The notes: a model not told the origin generated them from the letters alone. Positions 35,842-44,971 are shown, numbered from the stretch's first letter. The stretch: DNA of 64,000 nucleotides from Mucilaginibacter kameinonensis (GCF_003675385.1 NZ_RCWZ01000001.1:434001-498000), one strand, 5' to 3'. Program-made: numbers and translations.

Positions 35842-36891
35842 TTAGCCTTTTTTAACCAACTTTTTAAACTGTTTAAAAAATGAATCTATCGTTAGCTGGG
35901 TACGTATCATAGCTGGTGTTCGTACAATTTTAAACTCTTTATCCTTTGAGAAGAATTTTTCCATAAGGTTTACCTTATATATGTTAGCTTCGGCAGGCGA
36001 GAAGTAATACTTAGATGCATTTTTAATTTTATAAAGACTAAGGCAATCAGTTGGAGGTACTGTTTTTTCGGGATTAGCGCGGCCGAGCCAGGCTTCATAA
36101 TAATATCGGTAATCTGTTATTTCCGGCTCTTCACATTTAGCCAGATACGCCCCTTTTGCATACCAGAAGTTAAACCAAATCCACCCTTCTTCCGACGGGA
36201 ATAGTCCCGCCTTTTGCTTATCTTCTTTATTTAATAACTGTATGTTTTTCCTCCAGTTTTCAAACGTTTTTGTAAACAAAAGGATCTCTTCAAGTGAGCG
36301 GGAATGCAGGTTATGTGTCATTCCTTTACTATGAAAGTATAAAAAAGTGCTCTTTGGATCCTGCTTTGCTAAATCGTGCATTAATTTAAATGCAGGATAT
36401 TCAAATTGATTGATTGTAGAAACGCTTACTATTGCCGAAGGAGTAATTTTGCTTATGATCTCCTTTATTTCTGCTGTATAGTTGTTTGTATCGGTTACAT
36501 GAATATATAACTCCGCTTCGGATAAGATCCCATAACCCTTTAATTGAAATAGCTGCCCTGCGAGGATGGCGCGCCAGTTTGAATGCGGACTGGTAAAAAA
36601 ATAATATATGATCTTTATTGTACTTTCCGCTTGCGCGAACGAAATGGTTATATCTTCTGTATATCGATCTTCGAGAATGTTGTAAACCCGATCACCAATA
36701 GATATTTGCAGATATTTTTTATCATTGCCATTAACCGATCCAAAAACCTTATGAAAGACCAAATCTTTCGGTATTCGTATAACATCGCCACTTACATAAT
36801 CATTGATTTTATCAGAAACATCAATAGTTTCTGCGGGCAGCATATCTATATTAAAGGTTCCGTATAATGCTTTATTCACAGCAGGTTGCAT
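35842..36891 (-). CDS. hypothetical protein, possibly glycan-related
   Basis: 349 aa, soluble, aromatic-rich. Two features stand out: TFLYFHSKGMTHNLHS around 190-205, then GWIWFNFWYAKGAYLAK (about 240) and YYYEAWLGRA. This pattern resembles Bacteroidota proteins I associate with cell-surface polysaccharide loci, possibly glycosyltransferase-like, but I cannot name the family with confidence. Convergent with the chromate operon. Confidence 0.45.
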   Translation of the reverse strand: MQPAVNKALYGTFNIDMLPAETIDVSDKINDYVSGDVIRIPKDLVFHKVFGSVNGNDKKYLQISIGDRVYNILEDRYTEDITISFAQAESTIKIIYYFFTSPHSNWRAILAGQLFQLKGYGILSEAELYIHVTDTNNYTAEIKEIISKITPSAIVSVSTINQFEYPAFKLMHDLAKQDPKSTFLYFHSKGMTHNLHSRSLEEILLFTKTFENWRKNIQLLNKEDKQKAGLFPSEEGWIWFNFWYAKGAYLAKCEEPEITDYRYYYEAWLGRANPEKTVPPTDCLSLYKIKNASKYYFSPAEANIYKVNLMEKFFSKDKEFKIVRTPAMIRTQLTIDSFFKQFKKLVKKG

Positions 36892-36909
36892 TCGTGTATC
36901 GGGTTTAGG

Positions 36910-37104
36910 TTAGTACAAATCCAATGCTTGCTTTAAGCTTGGCAATTCAATAAAGTGGGACACATTTTTGCAAAACAAGCCCGCTCTCCGTCGCCAAAGG
37001 TACGGCAAATGACCAATTGGTTCCAAGCCAAAATAGCCACCTGTTAAAACCTCATTACCAGGTACATCAATACCCAAGACCATTAAAACCTTAGGTGTAG
37101 CCAA
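36910..37104 (-). other. short open frame, possibly a gene remnant
   Basis: 64-codon frame with a TTG start, 18 nt upstream of the start of the 349-aa gene, encoding ATPKVLMVLGIDVPGNEV and ending NVSHFIELPSLKQALDLY. It looks protein-like, but the frame is closed by a stop shortly upstream and lacks a good start. Probably a fragment; no family is recognised. The rest of the 37105-37504 gap shows nothing clear. Confidence 0.3.
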
Positions 37105-37504
37105 GTAAAAAGCATCGCTTTAGCGGCTGAAAGAGCACATTTACCAAGTGTGTTGCCGATTAGATATGCGTTTCTCCATTTTTAAGCTTAAGATATTTCA
37201 TAGCTATTCCCCTCTTTGATACGCTGTAATTCGTCATAACATTAAACACCTATGGCCACGATAATCAATCGGTTAAAAACAACCAGCGAACTAAAATCAT
37301 CGATAAGCTGACCATTAAATGTTGTGTATAGCGCTTTACAATTTTTGAGGTGGAATTGAGAAGCTTAGCTATAACAAAATGTGAAGCACTATGAAAATCG
37401 ACGATACCTGCATCTATATAAGAAACAAACCATTAACGCATCTGTTCAAAATATATAACATTCTAAATTACAGATATTTACAATTAACGAAATCAATATA
37501 TTCT

Positions 37505-38911
37505 ATGAACGAGGATCACAACAAAGGTCCGGGAAGGAATATTTCAGGTCTTTTATTCCGCAACAAATATCTCATTATTGCTTCTGTAGCAGTATTTGTA
37601 TTAGCGGCTTCTGTTTATTTGCTTTTTTCGTCACCCAAATACAAAGTACGGGTAGAAGTGGCCACATCCAACAACTGGCAATTACCTATTACCGCAATCA
37701 ACGAACTACGGTCTGAAACTGCGATAAAAAATGCCGTTAAAGCGCTAAAGCTTCAGGTAAGTTACTATCGCAAAGGCACTTTTACAACAACGGAACTCTA
37801 TGGAGATTCGTTACCCATTAAGTTTGTGCTTGGCAAAGGGAGTACCTATAATTCTCCCGCTGAAATCACTATTAATTTAATCAATGGCAGCGTCTGCAGG
37901 ATCGATCAAAACAATGTCCTTACAGATGTACCATTATACCATTCTGTTAAATACGGCTCTTTAAACTATACCATAATAAAAGGTCCCGCTTTCAAACCAA
38001 CACAACCTCCGCTAACGCTTAAAATCACACCCTTTGCTAATTTGACTGAACTGTTTAGTAAAAATTTGAATGCAAAAGTTTTAAGCAGTAATAGTTTTGA
38101 ACTGAGTATAAATGTAAATAATGCTCAAAAGGGCCAGGCCTTTTTAAATAAGCTGATAGAAATTATAAACAACCGATACGCGAAAACAAGCTTAACCGGC
38201 AAAACAGATATTGACAAATCATTAATCCCTGAGTTAAACGATAGCATAACATATTATAAGGCAATTGCAAACAAATACCGGCAGCAGCAGAACGTGCTGA
38301 ACCACATAAGAAAAACGATACCAACAGTTACACCCGAAAAAGAGCAGGTTGCTTTAGATGCATTTGACGCCATTAAACCTTATCTCACCAAACCCCTCTA
38401 CACTTTTGTTTTAATCCCCGACGGCTATGATGTTGGCGACAGTCATATCGAAAAACTAATAACGGATTTTAACAACGCGCAACTTGCAAAGCAGCGACAG
38501 CTACGGGATTCCGATGCGAACGCGTCCGCTTTCAATTTAGAGATCGGATCATTACAGAAAAAACTTTTAAATGCCATAACGTTCAGGGACAAACGGATTA
38601 GGGACAGCAGCCAGCCTAAATGGACAAGATCTGTAGGCGCCTTTTTATCCGAGCAATTAAATGACTCCCTGGCCCACGTAAACGCAGTTATCAAAAACAA
38701 GCAGCAACAATATACCAGGCTGATACATGGATCAGGTACACAGGCGGCTGATTTAAGCCTTACTGTAATTGAACAGTCGGACACACGGGAATCGACGGTT
38801 CCGAGATCACTGTTAATATATCTTTTAGCACTGTTGGCAGGTTTGATATTGCCCTCTTTGTTGCTGGCATTCAATGAACATTTGATATCTAAAAGAGAGA
38901 CCGCTCATTAA
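37505..38911 (+). CDS. Wzz-like chain-length/exopolysaccharide membrane protein
   Basis: 468 aa from ATG 37505; the longer frame adds 38 residues with no family look. N-terminal helix (about 22-40), then a long periplasmic region rich in helices with coiled-coil segments (250-400), and a C-terminal helix (about 437-457) ending in a basic tail: the topology of Wzz/polysaccharide copolymerase and membrane-bound exopolysaccharide chain-length proteins. The usual P-rich motif before TM2 is weak. No cognate polymerase is nearby. Confidence 0.6.
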   Translation: MNEDHNKGPGRNISGLLFRNKYLIIASVAVFVLAASVYLLFSSPKYKVRVEVATSNNWQLPITAINELRSETAIKNAVKALKLQVSYYRKGTFTTTELYGDSLPIKFVLGKGSTYNSPAEITINLINGSVCRIDQNNVLTDVPLYHSVKYGSLNYTIIKGPAFKPTQPPLTLKITPFANLTELFSKNLNAKVLSSNSFELSINVNNAQKGQAFLNKLIEIINNRYAKTSLTGKTDIDKSLIPELNDSITYYKAIANKYRQQQNVLNHIRKTIPTVTPEKEQVALDAFDAIKPYLTKPLYTFVLIPDGYDVGDSHIEKLITDFNNAQLAKQRQLRDSDANASAFNLEIGSLQKKLLNAITFRDKRIRDSSQPKWTRSVGAFLSEQLNDSLAHVNAVIKNKQQQYTRLIHGSGTQAADLSLTVIEQSDTRESTVPRSLLIYLLALLAGLILPSLLLAFNEHLISKRETAH

Positions 38912-38961
38912 AAACAATCTTAAAATGAAGAATATCAATTAAAAATATAAACATTAAAACC

Positions 38962-39441
38962 ATGAAAACGAATTATTTAAAACCAATCACAACGGCTTTA
39001 GCCGTATTGTTTTGTTTGCTAAACTTCGCCGCAATGGCAGGGAATCCGGATAAACCAGGCACAAAAAAAGACGATTCTCCCAAAAAACTATCGCCGAAAG
39101 CATTGGCCAACATGAAAATCAAAAACATCGAGTTTGGGTTTAACAAATCAACCATCCCGGATAACGCCCACAACAACTTGAAAAATGTTGCTAAACTGAT
39201 GAAAGACAACAATGCCTCACTCAAGCTGGGAGGCTATGCCGATAACAGGGGCGCATACGTTTACAACTGGATGCTATCAAAAGCACGGGCCGAAGCTGTC
39301 AAAACATATCTTGTACAAAACGGCGCCGATTCAGCACGTATTGCAGCTACCGAATATGGTTATACCCATCCTGTAGCGTCAAATAAAACAATTGCCGGCC
39401 GTCAGAAAAACAGGCGTGTCGAAATCCATTTTACAAATTAA
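38962..39441 (+). CDS. OmpA family peptidoglycan-binding protein
   Basis: 159 aa with a signal peptide (cleavage after AAMA, about residue 26) and a C-terminal OmpA domain (about 55-158). Contains GYADNRG, YNWMLSKARAEAVKTYL, and the closing AGRQKNRRVEI, which bind diaminopimelate in peptidoglycan. A Lys-rich linker precedes the domain. It lies 50 nt after the Wzz-like gene, so could be cotranscribed. Confidence 0.9.
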   Translation: MKTNYLKPITTALAVLFCLLNFAAMAGNPDKPGTKKDDSPKKLSPKALANMKIKNIEFGFNKSTIPDNAHNNLKNVAKLMKDNNASLKLGGYADNRGAYVYNWMLSKARAEAVKTYLVQNGADSARIAATEYGYTHPVASNKTIAGRQKNRRVEIHFTN

Positions 39442-39464
39442 ACATCGTGTTTTCGTAGTAATGC

Positions 39465-39500
39465 AAAACGGCTGATCTGGAATTATGATCAGCCGTTTTT
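39465..39500 (+). terminator. intrinsic terminator after OmpA gene
   Basis: AAAACGGCTGATC / GATCAGCCGTTTT around TGGAATTAT, then T-rich sequence. Confidence 0.92.
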
Positions 39501-39643
39501 GTTTTTAATCGGTTACAGGGTCAGTTCATTTTTAAATTCCCTCCCCCATTAATGCAACCCGCGCATTAACAGATAACAAATCGGCATTTTTTCACATATA
39601 TTATCCTCCTAACTTTGGATAAAGACGTTTTAAATGACATGTT

Positions 39644-40144
39644 ATGGAGCCGATAAAGTTTAGAGATGCTACGGAAGCCGACTTAAGCAAAATAGTTGAA
39701 ATATATAACTCAACCGTTGCATCACGGATGTCAACGGCTGATACCGAACCCGTTTCTGTTGAAAGCAGAAAAAAGTGGTTTTATGAGCATGGTCATATCA
39801 GACCATTGTGGATAGCGGAGAATAGCGACCAGAATGTTGTTGGCTGGATCAGCTTTCAATCCTTTTACGGGCGACCGGCCTACAATGCAACCGTCGAGAT
39901 CAGCATTTACATTGATGCCAGCTATCGGGGCCAGGGACTTGGAAAAAAATTACTGGAGCATAGCATTGCTGCAGCCCCATCGCTTCAAATAAAAACCCTG
40001 GTCGGTTTTATTTTCGCGCATAATGAGCCCAGTTTGCGGCTATTCAAAAACTTTGGGTTCGAAGAATGGGGAAACCTCCCCAATATAGCTATCCTGGACA
40101 ATCAGGAAAGAGGGTTAAAAATTCTGGGAAAAAGAGTCGACTAA
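39644..40144 (+). CDS. GNAT N-acetyltransferase, phosphinothricin acetyltransferase-like
   Basis: 166-aa GNAT. The N-terminal FRDATEADLSKIVEIYNSTV and SYRGQGLGKKLLEH acetyl-CoA motif, with LWIAENSDQNVVGWISF, are those of the Pat/YncA subgroup, which acetylates amino acid-like compounds (methionine sulfone, phosphinothricin). The real substrate is unknown. Confidence 0.85.
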   Translation: MEPIKFRDATEADLSKIVEIYNSTVASRMSTADTEPVSVESRKKWFYEHGHIRPLWIAENSDQNVVGWISFQSFYGRPAYNATVEISIYIDASYRGQGLGKKLLEHSIAAAPSLQIKTLVGFIFAHNEPSLRLFKNFGFEEWGNLPNIAILDNQERGLKILGKRVD

Positions 40145-40178
40145 GAGAAGAACTTACACCGGTATCCATTTCCTACGG

Positions 40179-40436
40179 TTATGTTAATTCGCAAAACTTC
40201 TTCCAGCTTTTGTATCCGCAGAAGTTTGACAGCACATTAAGTGTATGTAATGATGGCTTAAACTTTGTTTCTTTAAACCCGTACAACTTGCACAAGGAGA
40301 TTGGGCTTAGCTCTTTACGTGTAACTTGCCTAATCTTGTCGGTTAAAGCTTCCATGTCGGCCTCAATAGCCGGGAATATATCTGCATTAATCAAAACTTG
40401 TTTCTTTAATAACTCAATTTTCTCCTCCAAATACAT
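40179..40436 (-). CDS. small hypothetical protein
   Basis: 85 aa starting MYLEEKIELL. Helical. The C-terminus reads SPISLCKLYGFKETKFKPSL, then LNVLSNFCGYKSWKKF, a pattern that I recall as a small domain at the start or end of Bacteroidota signalling/regulatory proteins (consensus like SxxTLxxLxxFLGYxSWxxF). The function cannot be assigned. Convergent with the GNAT gene. Confidence 0.5.
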   Translation of the reverse strand: MYLEEKIELLKKQVLINADIFPAIEADMEALTDKIRQVTRKELSPISLCKLYGFKETKFKPSLHTLNVLSNFCGYKSWKKFCELT

Positions 40437-40499
40437 GAACATTTCCCGCCTTCTTTTCTGATTTCAAGCCTATTACGATAATTCTGTTACAGGGTTACA

Positions 40500-40526
40500 T
40501 TTATTGTGTCTCTTAAACACAATAAA
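40500..40526. promoter_or_regulatory. perfect inverted repeat, candidate operator
   Basis: TTTATTGTGT / ACACAATAAA (10-bp perfect arms) around CTCTTAA, 64 bp upstream of the 85-aa gene. Role unknown. The GC content is too low for a typical terminator. Confidence 0.35.
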
Positions 40527-40621
40527 ACATTCAAGTTCCGGTTATCCACATTCATCGACACATTCACGCTAATCGTCGATTCTGTTTTGATATTGAAATT
40601 CAAAACTTTTCATTTGTTAAA

Positions 40622-40658
40622 CATGCCGCACCTTAATCACATCCCAGAAAGCGGCATG
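40622..40658. repeat. inverted repeat CATGCCGC / GCGGCATG
   Basis: Eight-bp perfect arms separated by about 21 nt, in the 40443-40737 gap. Nothing else recognisable there apart from the repeat at 40500. Confidence 0.4.
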
Positions 40659-40737
40659 CGCAATTATATCCTGTTACAGCAACCTATATGTGAATGTCAA
40701 ATGTTGGTTGATTGTAGCGATTACAAACATTACCAAT

Positions 40738-40941
40738 ATGAAGCCAACAGAATACGACATTTTATTAGCAGGCGAACGACGCATTTTAGAGGCTATTCAG
40801 CAGTTGGAAACAGAATATAATTTCCATTTAGATGGCATGAAAGCCGAACTGGAAAGGGTGCGAGAGGCGCTGACCAAATGCAGCATGTCTGTAGTTCATG
40901 TAAGCGATAATATCAACGGAAAACTACAGTCAAATAAATAA
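40738..40941 (+). CDS. small coiled-coil hypothetical protein
   Basis: 67 aa from ATG 40738 (MKPTEYDILLAGERRILEA). One long helix with heptads (ERRILEAIQQLE, MKAELERVREALTK), then CSMSVVHVSDNINGK. The upstream part of the open frame is rejected because it lacks coding character. Not recognised. Confidence 0.5.
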   Translation: MKPTEYDILLAGERRILEAIQQLETEYNFHLDGMKAELERVREALTKCSMSVVHVSDNINGKLQSNK

Positions 40942-40981
40942 TTGCTTTAGTCACAAATAGTATCTTTGACAAAGCCTTCTC

Positions 40982-41239
40982 ATGAGCAAAAATATAACAC
41001 CGGCAGATGTCAATGATCGTGATTCATTTATAAAGTTTGTACTTGGATTGAAGAAAGATCTTGAGACAAAGGGAAATTCCTGGGAAAATATAGATTTAGC
41101 AAGTTTCCTTGACGCCCTGGCTTCTTATGCCGAAGATATTCAAGGTTACTACGATAATCTTGATCTGAGCATTAATGCCAACACGGCTTCATGGAGGGTG
41201 TTTGCCGATATGTTAAAAGGCGCAACTATTTATGAATAA
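40982..41239 (+). CDS. DUF7660-like small protein
   Basis: 85 aa. DVNDRDSFIKFVLGLKKDL, WENIDLASFLDALASYAEDI, GYYDNLDLSINANTASWRVF and ADMLKGATIYE match the conserved pattern of a small family that I recall as DUF7660. Members occur alone or beside toxin-like genes; an immunity role has been suggested for such small acidic proteins but is not shown here. Follows the coiled-coil gene by 40 nt. Confidence 0.6.
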   Translation: MSKNITPADVNDRDSFIKFVLGLKKDLETKGNSWENIDLASFLDALASYAEDIQGYYDNLDLSINANTASWRVFADMLKGATIYE

Positions 41240-41260
41240 ACTCGCTTGCCAGCCCGCTCT

Positions 41261-41860
41261 TTATAATTCAAAACTCTTCATTAATTCCACTTTAACTTTT
41301 TCCATATCACCGGCAAGAATATTGTAAACCGTATCATACTGGCTGCACAAATCAAAAATGCCAACGCTGTACTGGCCGATATATCTTTCCCGGGTTTCTT
41401 CATCATTCGAGTTTTTTATTTTATCGGCAAGGTCCAGCACGTTGAGATACAACTCATGCGATTTATTATTGGCGGCAATCAGTTCATCATAGGATAGTGA
41501 TACGTTAAAGTACAAACCGATCAGGTTATGTTTCCAGTTGTCGATGTTCATTTTTTTGAGCTGAGCATCGGCCTCCTTCAAACTTTCGGTCATTGAACGG
41601 TAGCTGGCTTCGCTCCGGGGAATGCTCCGCCCCTTCCATAGCTGAACGCTTTTTTTGAGGATAGACATCGTTTCGCCGGTGACGTAATAATAGCTTTCGG
41701 CTATTTCTACCTGTTTGCTCCGATAGCGTTTTTTCAGGTCGATATCTGCTTTCCTCTTATCGCCCAAATAGGCAAACAGGCCGGTAAGCGTTTGTGAAAT
41801 CAACGCCCCGGCAAGTCCTGAAAATGCGCTTACAATTAGTGTAGTATTTTCTGCCACCAT
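41261..41860 (-). CDS. hypothetical membrane-anchored helical protein
   Basis: 199 aa. One N-terminal transmembrane helix (about 8-30), then a basic stretch (KKRYRSKQVEIAES) and helices with coiled-coil tendency. Not recognised. It is convergent with the small genes at 40738-41239. Confidence 0.5.
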   Translation of the reverse strand: MVAENTTLIVSAFSGLAGALISQTLTGLFAYLGDKRKADIDLKKRYRSKQVEIAESYYYVTGETMSILKKSVQLWKGRSIPRSEASYRSMTESLKEADAQLKKMNIDNWKHNLIGLYFNVSLSYDELIAANNKSHELYLNVLDLADKIKNSNDEETRERYIGQYSVGIFDLCSQYDTVYNILAGDMEKVKVELMKSFEL

Positions 41861-42025
41861 GTTAGTAAATAAACTAACTACAGATGATGTGGCGAAACGT
41901 TTTCATCTTATTGCAATATTCCTGATTTTATGTAGCTTGGTCATTCAGAATGATTTACGCAATCATTCTGAATACTCTGCTTTTTGCACCCTACTCAGAA
42001 ACTCTGATTACATAACAACCGATAA

Positions 42026-42457
42026 ATGCTCAATTCGTATACGATCAACCTTCAAACAGAAGCCGGAGAAAAGGAAATTTTTATAAGTCCATTTTTGCTG
42101 CAATCCAAAATACCACCCAATCTCAAATCAGGCAATATTGAGAAATTATTCTTTTATATAGAATTAAAAGATGATAGCTATAAAGCAGCACTGGAACAAG
42201 AAGAACTGAGCGACCGGTTTAAAACGGATGAATTTATCATTAACGTAGGTCAGGACTTTGAAAAATATTACTTAGGCAGCTTTCGCGTTGATTTTCAGGA
42301 AAAGCGCTGTTCACAATGGGAAGGTAAAACTGGCATTCTTACAGAGCAGGAAATAAAAACACTGGGAGAAAGCCTGTTTAATCCATCCGCCAAATCACGA
42401 CGCGTTACTTTATTTACCCCCACCCGGCCATCTGATTTTAATTTCGGGAGTTTTTGA
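42026..42457 (+). CDS. hypothetical protein
   Basis: 143 aa, acidic, soluble, mixed alpha/beta. The overlapping frame at 41859-42086 is rejected because it is shorter and has a run of stop-like composition. No family recognised. Convergent with the DUF4256 gene. Confidence 0.45.
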   Translation: MLNSYTINLQTEAGEKEIFISPFLLQSKIPPNLKSGNIEKLFFYIELKDDSYKAALEQEELSDRFKTDEFIINVGQDFEKYYLGSFRVDFQEKRCSQWEGKTGILTEQEIKTLGESLFNPSAKSRRVTLFTPTRPSDFNFGSF

Positions 42458-42459
42458 TT

Positions 42460-43011
42460 TTAAACCCTTAACGCTCCCCTGAAACCCCTGGCAGCATAGT
42501 ACGACTCGGCACCGTTGTGGTAAATAAAAATGGTTTCGTAACGATAATCGGCAAAAATAGCGCCGCCGAGTTTCCTGATATTCCCAGGTGTTTTTATCCA
42601 GCTTGATGTTTTGGTATCAAACGTTCCCAGCTTATGCAGTTCGCGGTACTGCTCTTCATTTAAAAGCTCAATACCCATATCCTTCGCCATTTCAACGGCG
42701 CTGTTTGCGGGTTTATATTCTTTACGGGCTTCCAACGCTTCATGATCGTAACAAACACTCCGCCTGCCTTTGGGGCTTTCGGCAACACAATCATAAAAAA
42801 CATATTCGCCGGTATTTTCATCATAAGCAACAACATCCGGTTCGCCGCCGGTTATTTCCATCTCATTAAGAGACCATAGCTTTTCAGCACTGGCGTCCAG
42901 CTTTGTCTGTACTTTGGCCCATTCCATGCCGGTATGGCGGTTCATGTTTTTTTCAAAGCGGGTTTTCAATACCCCAATAAGTTCCTGCTGTTGCTCTGGT
43001 GATAGTTTCAT
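42460..43011 (-). CDS. DUF4256 family protein
   Basis: 183 aa. Family hallmarks: ELIGVLKTRFEKNMNRH, WNxx-type GMEWAKVQ, TGGEPDVVAYD, YVFYDCVAESPKGRRSVCYDHEAL, and YRETHKLG-like YRELHKLGTFD. Conserved aromatic and His residues suggest an enzyme but none is known. It lies after the DoxX/SRPBCC/ArsR operon, separated by a family C repeat. Confidence 0.85.
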   Translation of the reverse strand: MKLSPEQQQELIGVLKTRFEKNMNRHTGMEWAKVQTKLDASAEKLWSLNEMEITGGEPDVVAYDENTGEYVFYDCVAESPKGRRSVCYDHEALEARKEYKPANSAVEMAKDMGIELLNEEQYRELHKLGTFDTKTSSWIKTPGNIRKLGGAIFADYRYETIFIYHNGAESYYAARGFRGALRV

Positions 43012-43054
43012 GTTATTGTTGATTGTGGTTTGTTAGATTTTGGTCTTTTTTTTC

Positions 43055-43167
43055 GATTCCCCTCTTGAGAGGGGCGCGAAAGATAGTGTGATGGCAGGTG
43101 TGTGTTTCTTCGGCGTTCATGACCTCCAGGATAACACACCCCTACACCCCTCTCAAGAGGGGAATCG
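43055..43167. repeat. dispersed palindromic repeat, family C (copy 2)
   Basis: GATTCCCCTCTTGAGAGGGG left and CCTCTCAAGAGGGGAATCGC right, with GGTGTGTGTTTC and GATAACACACCCCTACACCCC in between. Same design as 16815-16926. Confidence 0.85.
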
Positions 43168-43195
43168 CGCAGCCCCGCCTTTTCGGGTTATATAA

Positions 43196-43774
43196 TTAAT
43201 CATTCAACCCCTTACCATTTAATATCTGCGGCATCCATTTTTCAACCCTGGCTTCCCGGGTTGATGATTGTTTGGGTTGCGAAAAATGCAGCAGGTAGGC
43301 TTTTTGGCGGCCTGGCGTCAGGGCTTCAAATGCAGTTTTCAGTGCCGGAATCGAATCTAATTTGCTTTGAAACTCGTCGGCCACGGCAAAATCTTCCGTC
43401 TTTTTCAGGGTTACCTTTAAACCGGCTTTTTCCACCTCAATGGCTTCGTAAATGTAGGCTTTCAGGATACTCCTTTGTTCGGTTACCTCCTCAACGTTGG
43501 TAAACCTGATCTGCCGGGCTGCCTGCACATTTTCCGATTGCTGGATCAGGATCTGATGTGTATCGCTCAACAACGCGCCCTTGAAAAATAAAAACGCGCA
43601 GTATTCTTTAAATACGTGTATTAAAACAATGTTGCTTTCCCGGTAGGTATAACATGGGCAGCCCCATTTCAATTCTTCGGTCAATCCGCAATCAAGGGCA
43701 ATCAATCTCAATTGCACTATTTCTTCCCGCCACTTCTCGGCTTCGTTAAAATAAAAATCAACCTTAGGGTTCAT
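43196..43774 (-). CDS. YdeI/OmdA-associated protein with DUF1801 domain
   Basis: 192 aa. N-terminal DUF1801-like domain (about 8-110, ELKWGCPCYTYRESNIVLIHVFKEYCAFLFFKGALL) and a C-terminal YdeI-type domain (about 130-185, FEALTPGRQKAYLLHFSQPKQSSTREARVEKW). The role is poorly known. It follows the DoxX gene by 8 nt and is likely part of the ArsR-controlled operon. Confidence 0.85.
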   Translation of the reverse strand: MNPKVDFYFNEAEKWREEIVQLRLIALDCGLTEELKWGCPCYTYRESNIVLIHVFKEYCAFLFFKGALLSDTHQILIQQSENVQAARQIRFTNVEEVTEQRSILKAYIYEAIEVEKAGLKVTLKKTEDFAVADEFQSKLDSIPALKTAFEALTPGRQKAYLLHFSQPKQSSTREARVEKWMPQILNGKGLND

Positions 43775-43782
43775 GTTGTTTA

Positions 43783-44172
43783 TTATTGGTTAACCGGGCT
43801 CATCTTTCTGTCTGCCGGTCTGAAATACCACGAAATTACTGTTAGTACCAGTAAAAGCAAAGCAGGAAATATCTCATTCACCGCATTGCCCGCCGCAAGA
43901 TGCGAAAAAATCGCTCCCGACATAGCAAAGAAGAAACCTGCGTAAGCCCATTCTTTTACCACCGGAAATTTAGGAATGAGCACCGCTATAACGCCCAGAA
44001 CTTTCCAGATACCCAATATCGTCAGAAAATAAGCGGGATAACTCAAATGGGCAACGCTATCAGCCCCTCCCGCCCCCGATTTCATTTTCATTAACTGTAC
44101 CGCCCCGGTTGATATCATCCCTAAAGCAAGCCAAAGGGTAGCAATCCAGTAAATAATTTTATTTCTTTTCAT
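43783..44172 (-). CDS. DoxX family membrane protein
   Basis: 129 aa with four helices. The GMISTGAVQLM start and YPAYFLTILGIWKVLGVIAVL segment are typical of the DoxX-like family. Often cotranscribed with ArsR/SRPBCC genes, as here. Function unknown. Confidence 0.85.
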   Translation of the reverse strand: MKRNKIIYWIATLWLALGMISTGAVQLMKMKSGAGGADSVAHLSYPAYFLTILGIWKVLGVIAVLIPKFPVVKEWAYAGFFFAMSGAIFSHLAAGNAVNEIFPALLLLVLTVISWYFRPADRKMSPVNQ

Positions 44173-44181
44173 AACAGGCTA

Positions 44182-44649
44182 CTATTTTAATTTGTTTAAT
44201 ACTTCCTGCAGGCGGTTATGTGCCATGTTTATGCCATATTCAAATGGCAGTTTCAGCATCTGATCCCTGAGCTCCGGCGTTCTGTACACCACATGCATAT
44301 TAAGCCTGCTGGTATCGTTGGTAAGTTTTTCAAACTCCAGGAACTCCAACTGTACATCAAATGGCGCGTTGTCCATTTCAAACGTGCGGGTAATTTTTTG
44401 ATCCGGGATAAACTCATGAACAGTTCCGTTGGCTTTAAAAACCACGTTACCATGCGGGTCTTTGGTTTCAAACTGCCAGCTTCCGTGCTTTTTATTTTCC
44501 AGCTTCAGCACCTTGGTTCCCATCCATTGCTCAACAATTTCGGCCTCGGTATAGGCTTTAAAAAGCAATTCAACCGGTAACTCAAATACCCTGGTTATGG
44601 TTAAATCCTGCTTGCCGTTTTCGGCATCAATTTTGGTTTTCTTCTCCAT
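44182..44649 (-). CDS. SRPBCC (AHSA1-type) domain protein
   Basis: 155 aa. Contains LTITRVFELPVELLFKAYTEAEIVEQWMG, then GSWQFETKDPHGNVVFKANGTVHEF and ITRTFEMDNA, the START/SRPBCC fold of the AHSA1 family (ligand-binding hydrophobic cavity). Starts almost directly after the ArsR gene. Confidence 0.9.
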   Translation of the reverse strand: MEKKTKIDAENGKQDLTITRVFELPVELLFKAYTEAEIVEQWMGTKVLKLENKKHGSWQFETKDPHGNVVFKANGTVHEFIPDQKITRTFEMDNAPFDVQLEFLEFEKLTNDTSRLNMHVVYRTPELRDQMLKLPFEYGINMAHNRLQEVLNKLK

Positions 44650-44650
44650 G

Positions 44651-44971
44651 TTAATTGCCTTTATAGTTTTTCATGATATCTTCTAATTTGTTGAACCGCT
44701 CTTCCCACATAGCGCGGAAGGGCTCAATAAAGTCGGCTACGTCTTTCATTCTTTCAGCATTGATATGATAATAGATCTCCCTGCCGTTTTGCTCCTGTTT
44801 AAGCAATTCGCACTCGGTAAGTATTTGCAGGTGCTTGGAAACAGTAGGCCGGGCTGTATCAAAATTGGATGCAATTACGCCGGCAGTCATGGCTTGAGTG
44901 GCCACGAGCAAAAGGATAGCCCTCCGGGTTGGATCGGCTATAGCCTGGAATACGTCTCGTCTTAAATTCAT
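44651..44971 (-). CDS. ArsR family transcriptional regulator
   Basis: 106 aa winged helix. Helix-turn-helix: [55 protein letters not shown]. No obvious metal-binding Cys motif in alpha3 (no CVC), so it may sense something other than arsenic/metal. It heads the SRPBCC-DoxX-YdeI operon and probably represses it via the operators at 44975 and 45001. Confidence 0.92.
   Translation of the reverse strand: MNLRRDVFQAIADPTRRAILLLVATQAMTAGVIASNFDTARPTVSKHLQILTECELLKQEQNGREIYYHINAERMKDVADFIEPFRAMWEERFNKLEDIMKNYKGN

Noticed and set aside
31895..37500. Attachment-site duplication from tRNA-Pro
   Set aside because: The tRNA 3' end was not found again downstream, and no integrase is encoded, so island boundaries cannot be supported.
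40506..40820. 104-aa frame overlapping the coiled-coil gene
   Set aside because: No coding character; the in-frame gene starting at 40738 is better supported.
41859..42086. 75-aa frame before the 143-aa gene
   Set aside because: Overlaps a better frame and has poor composition.
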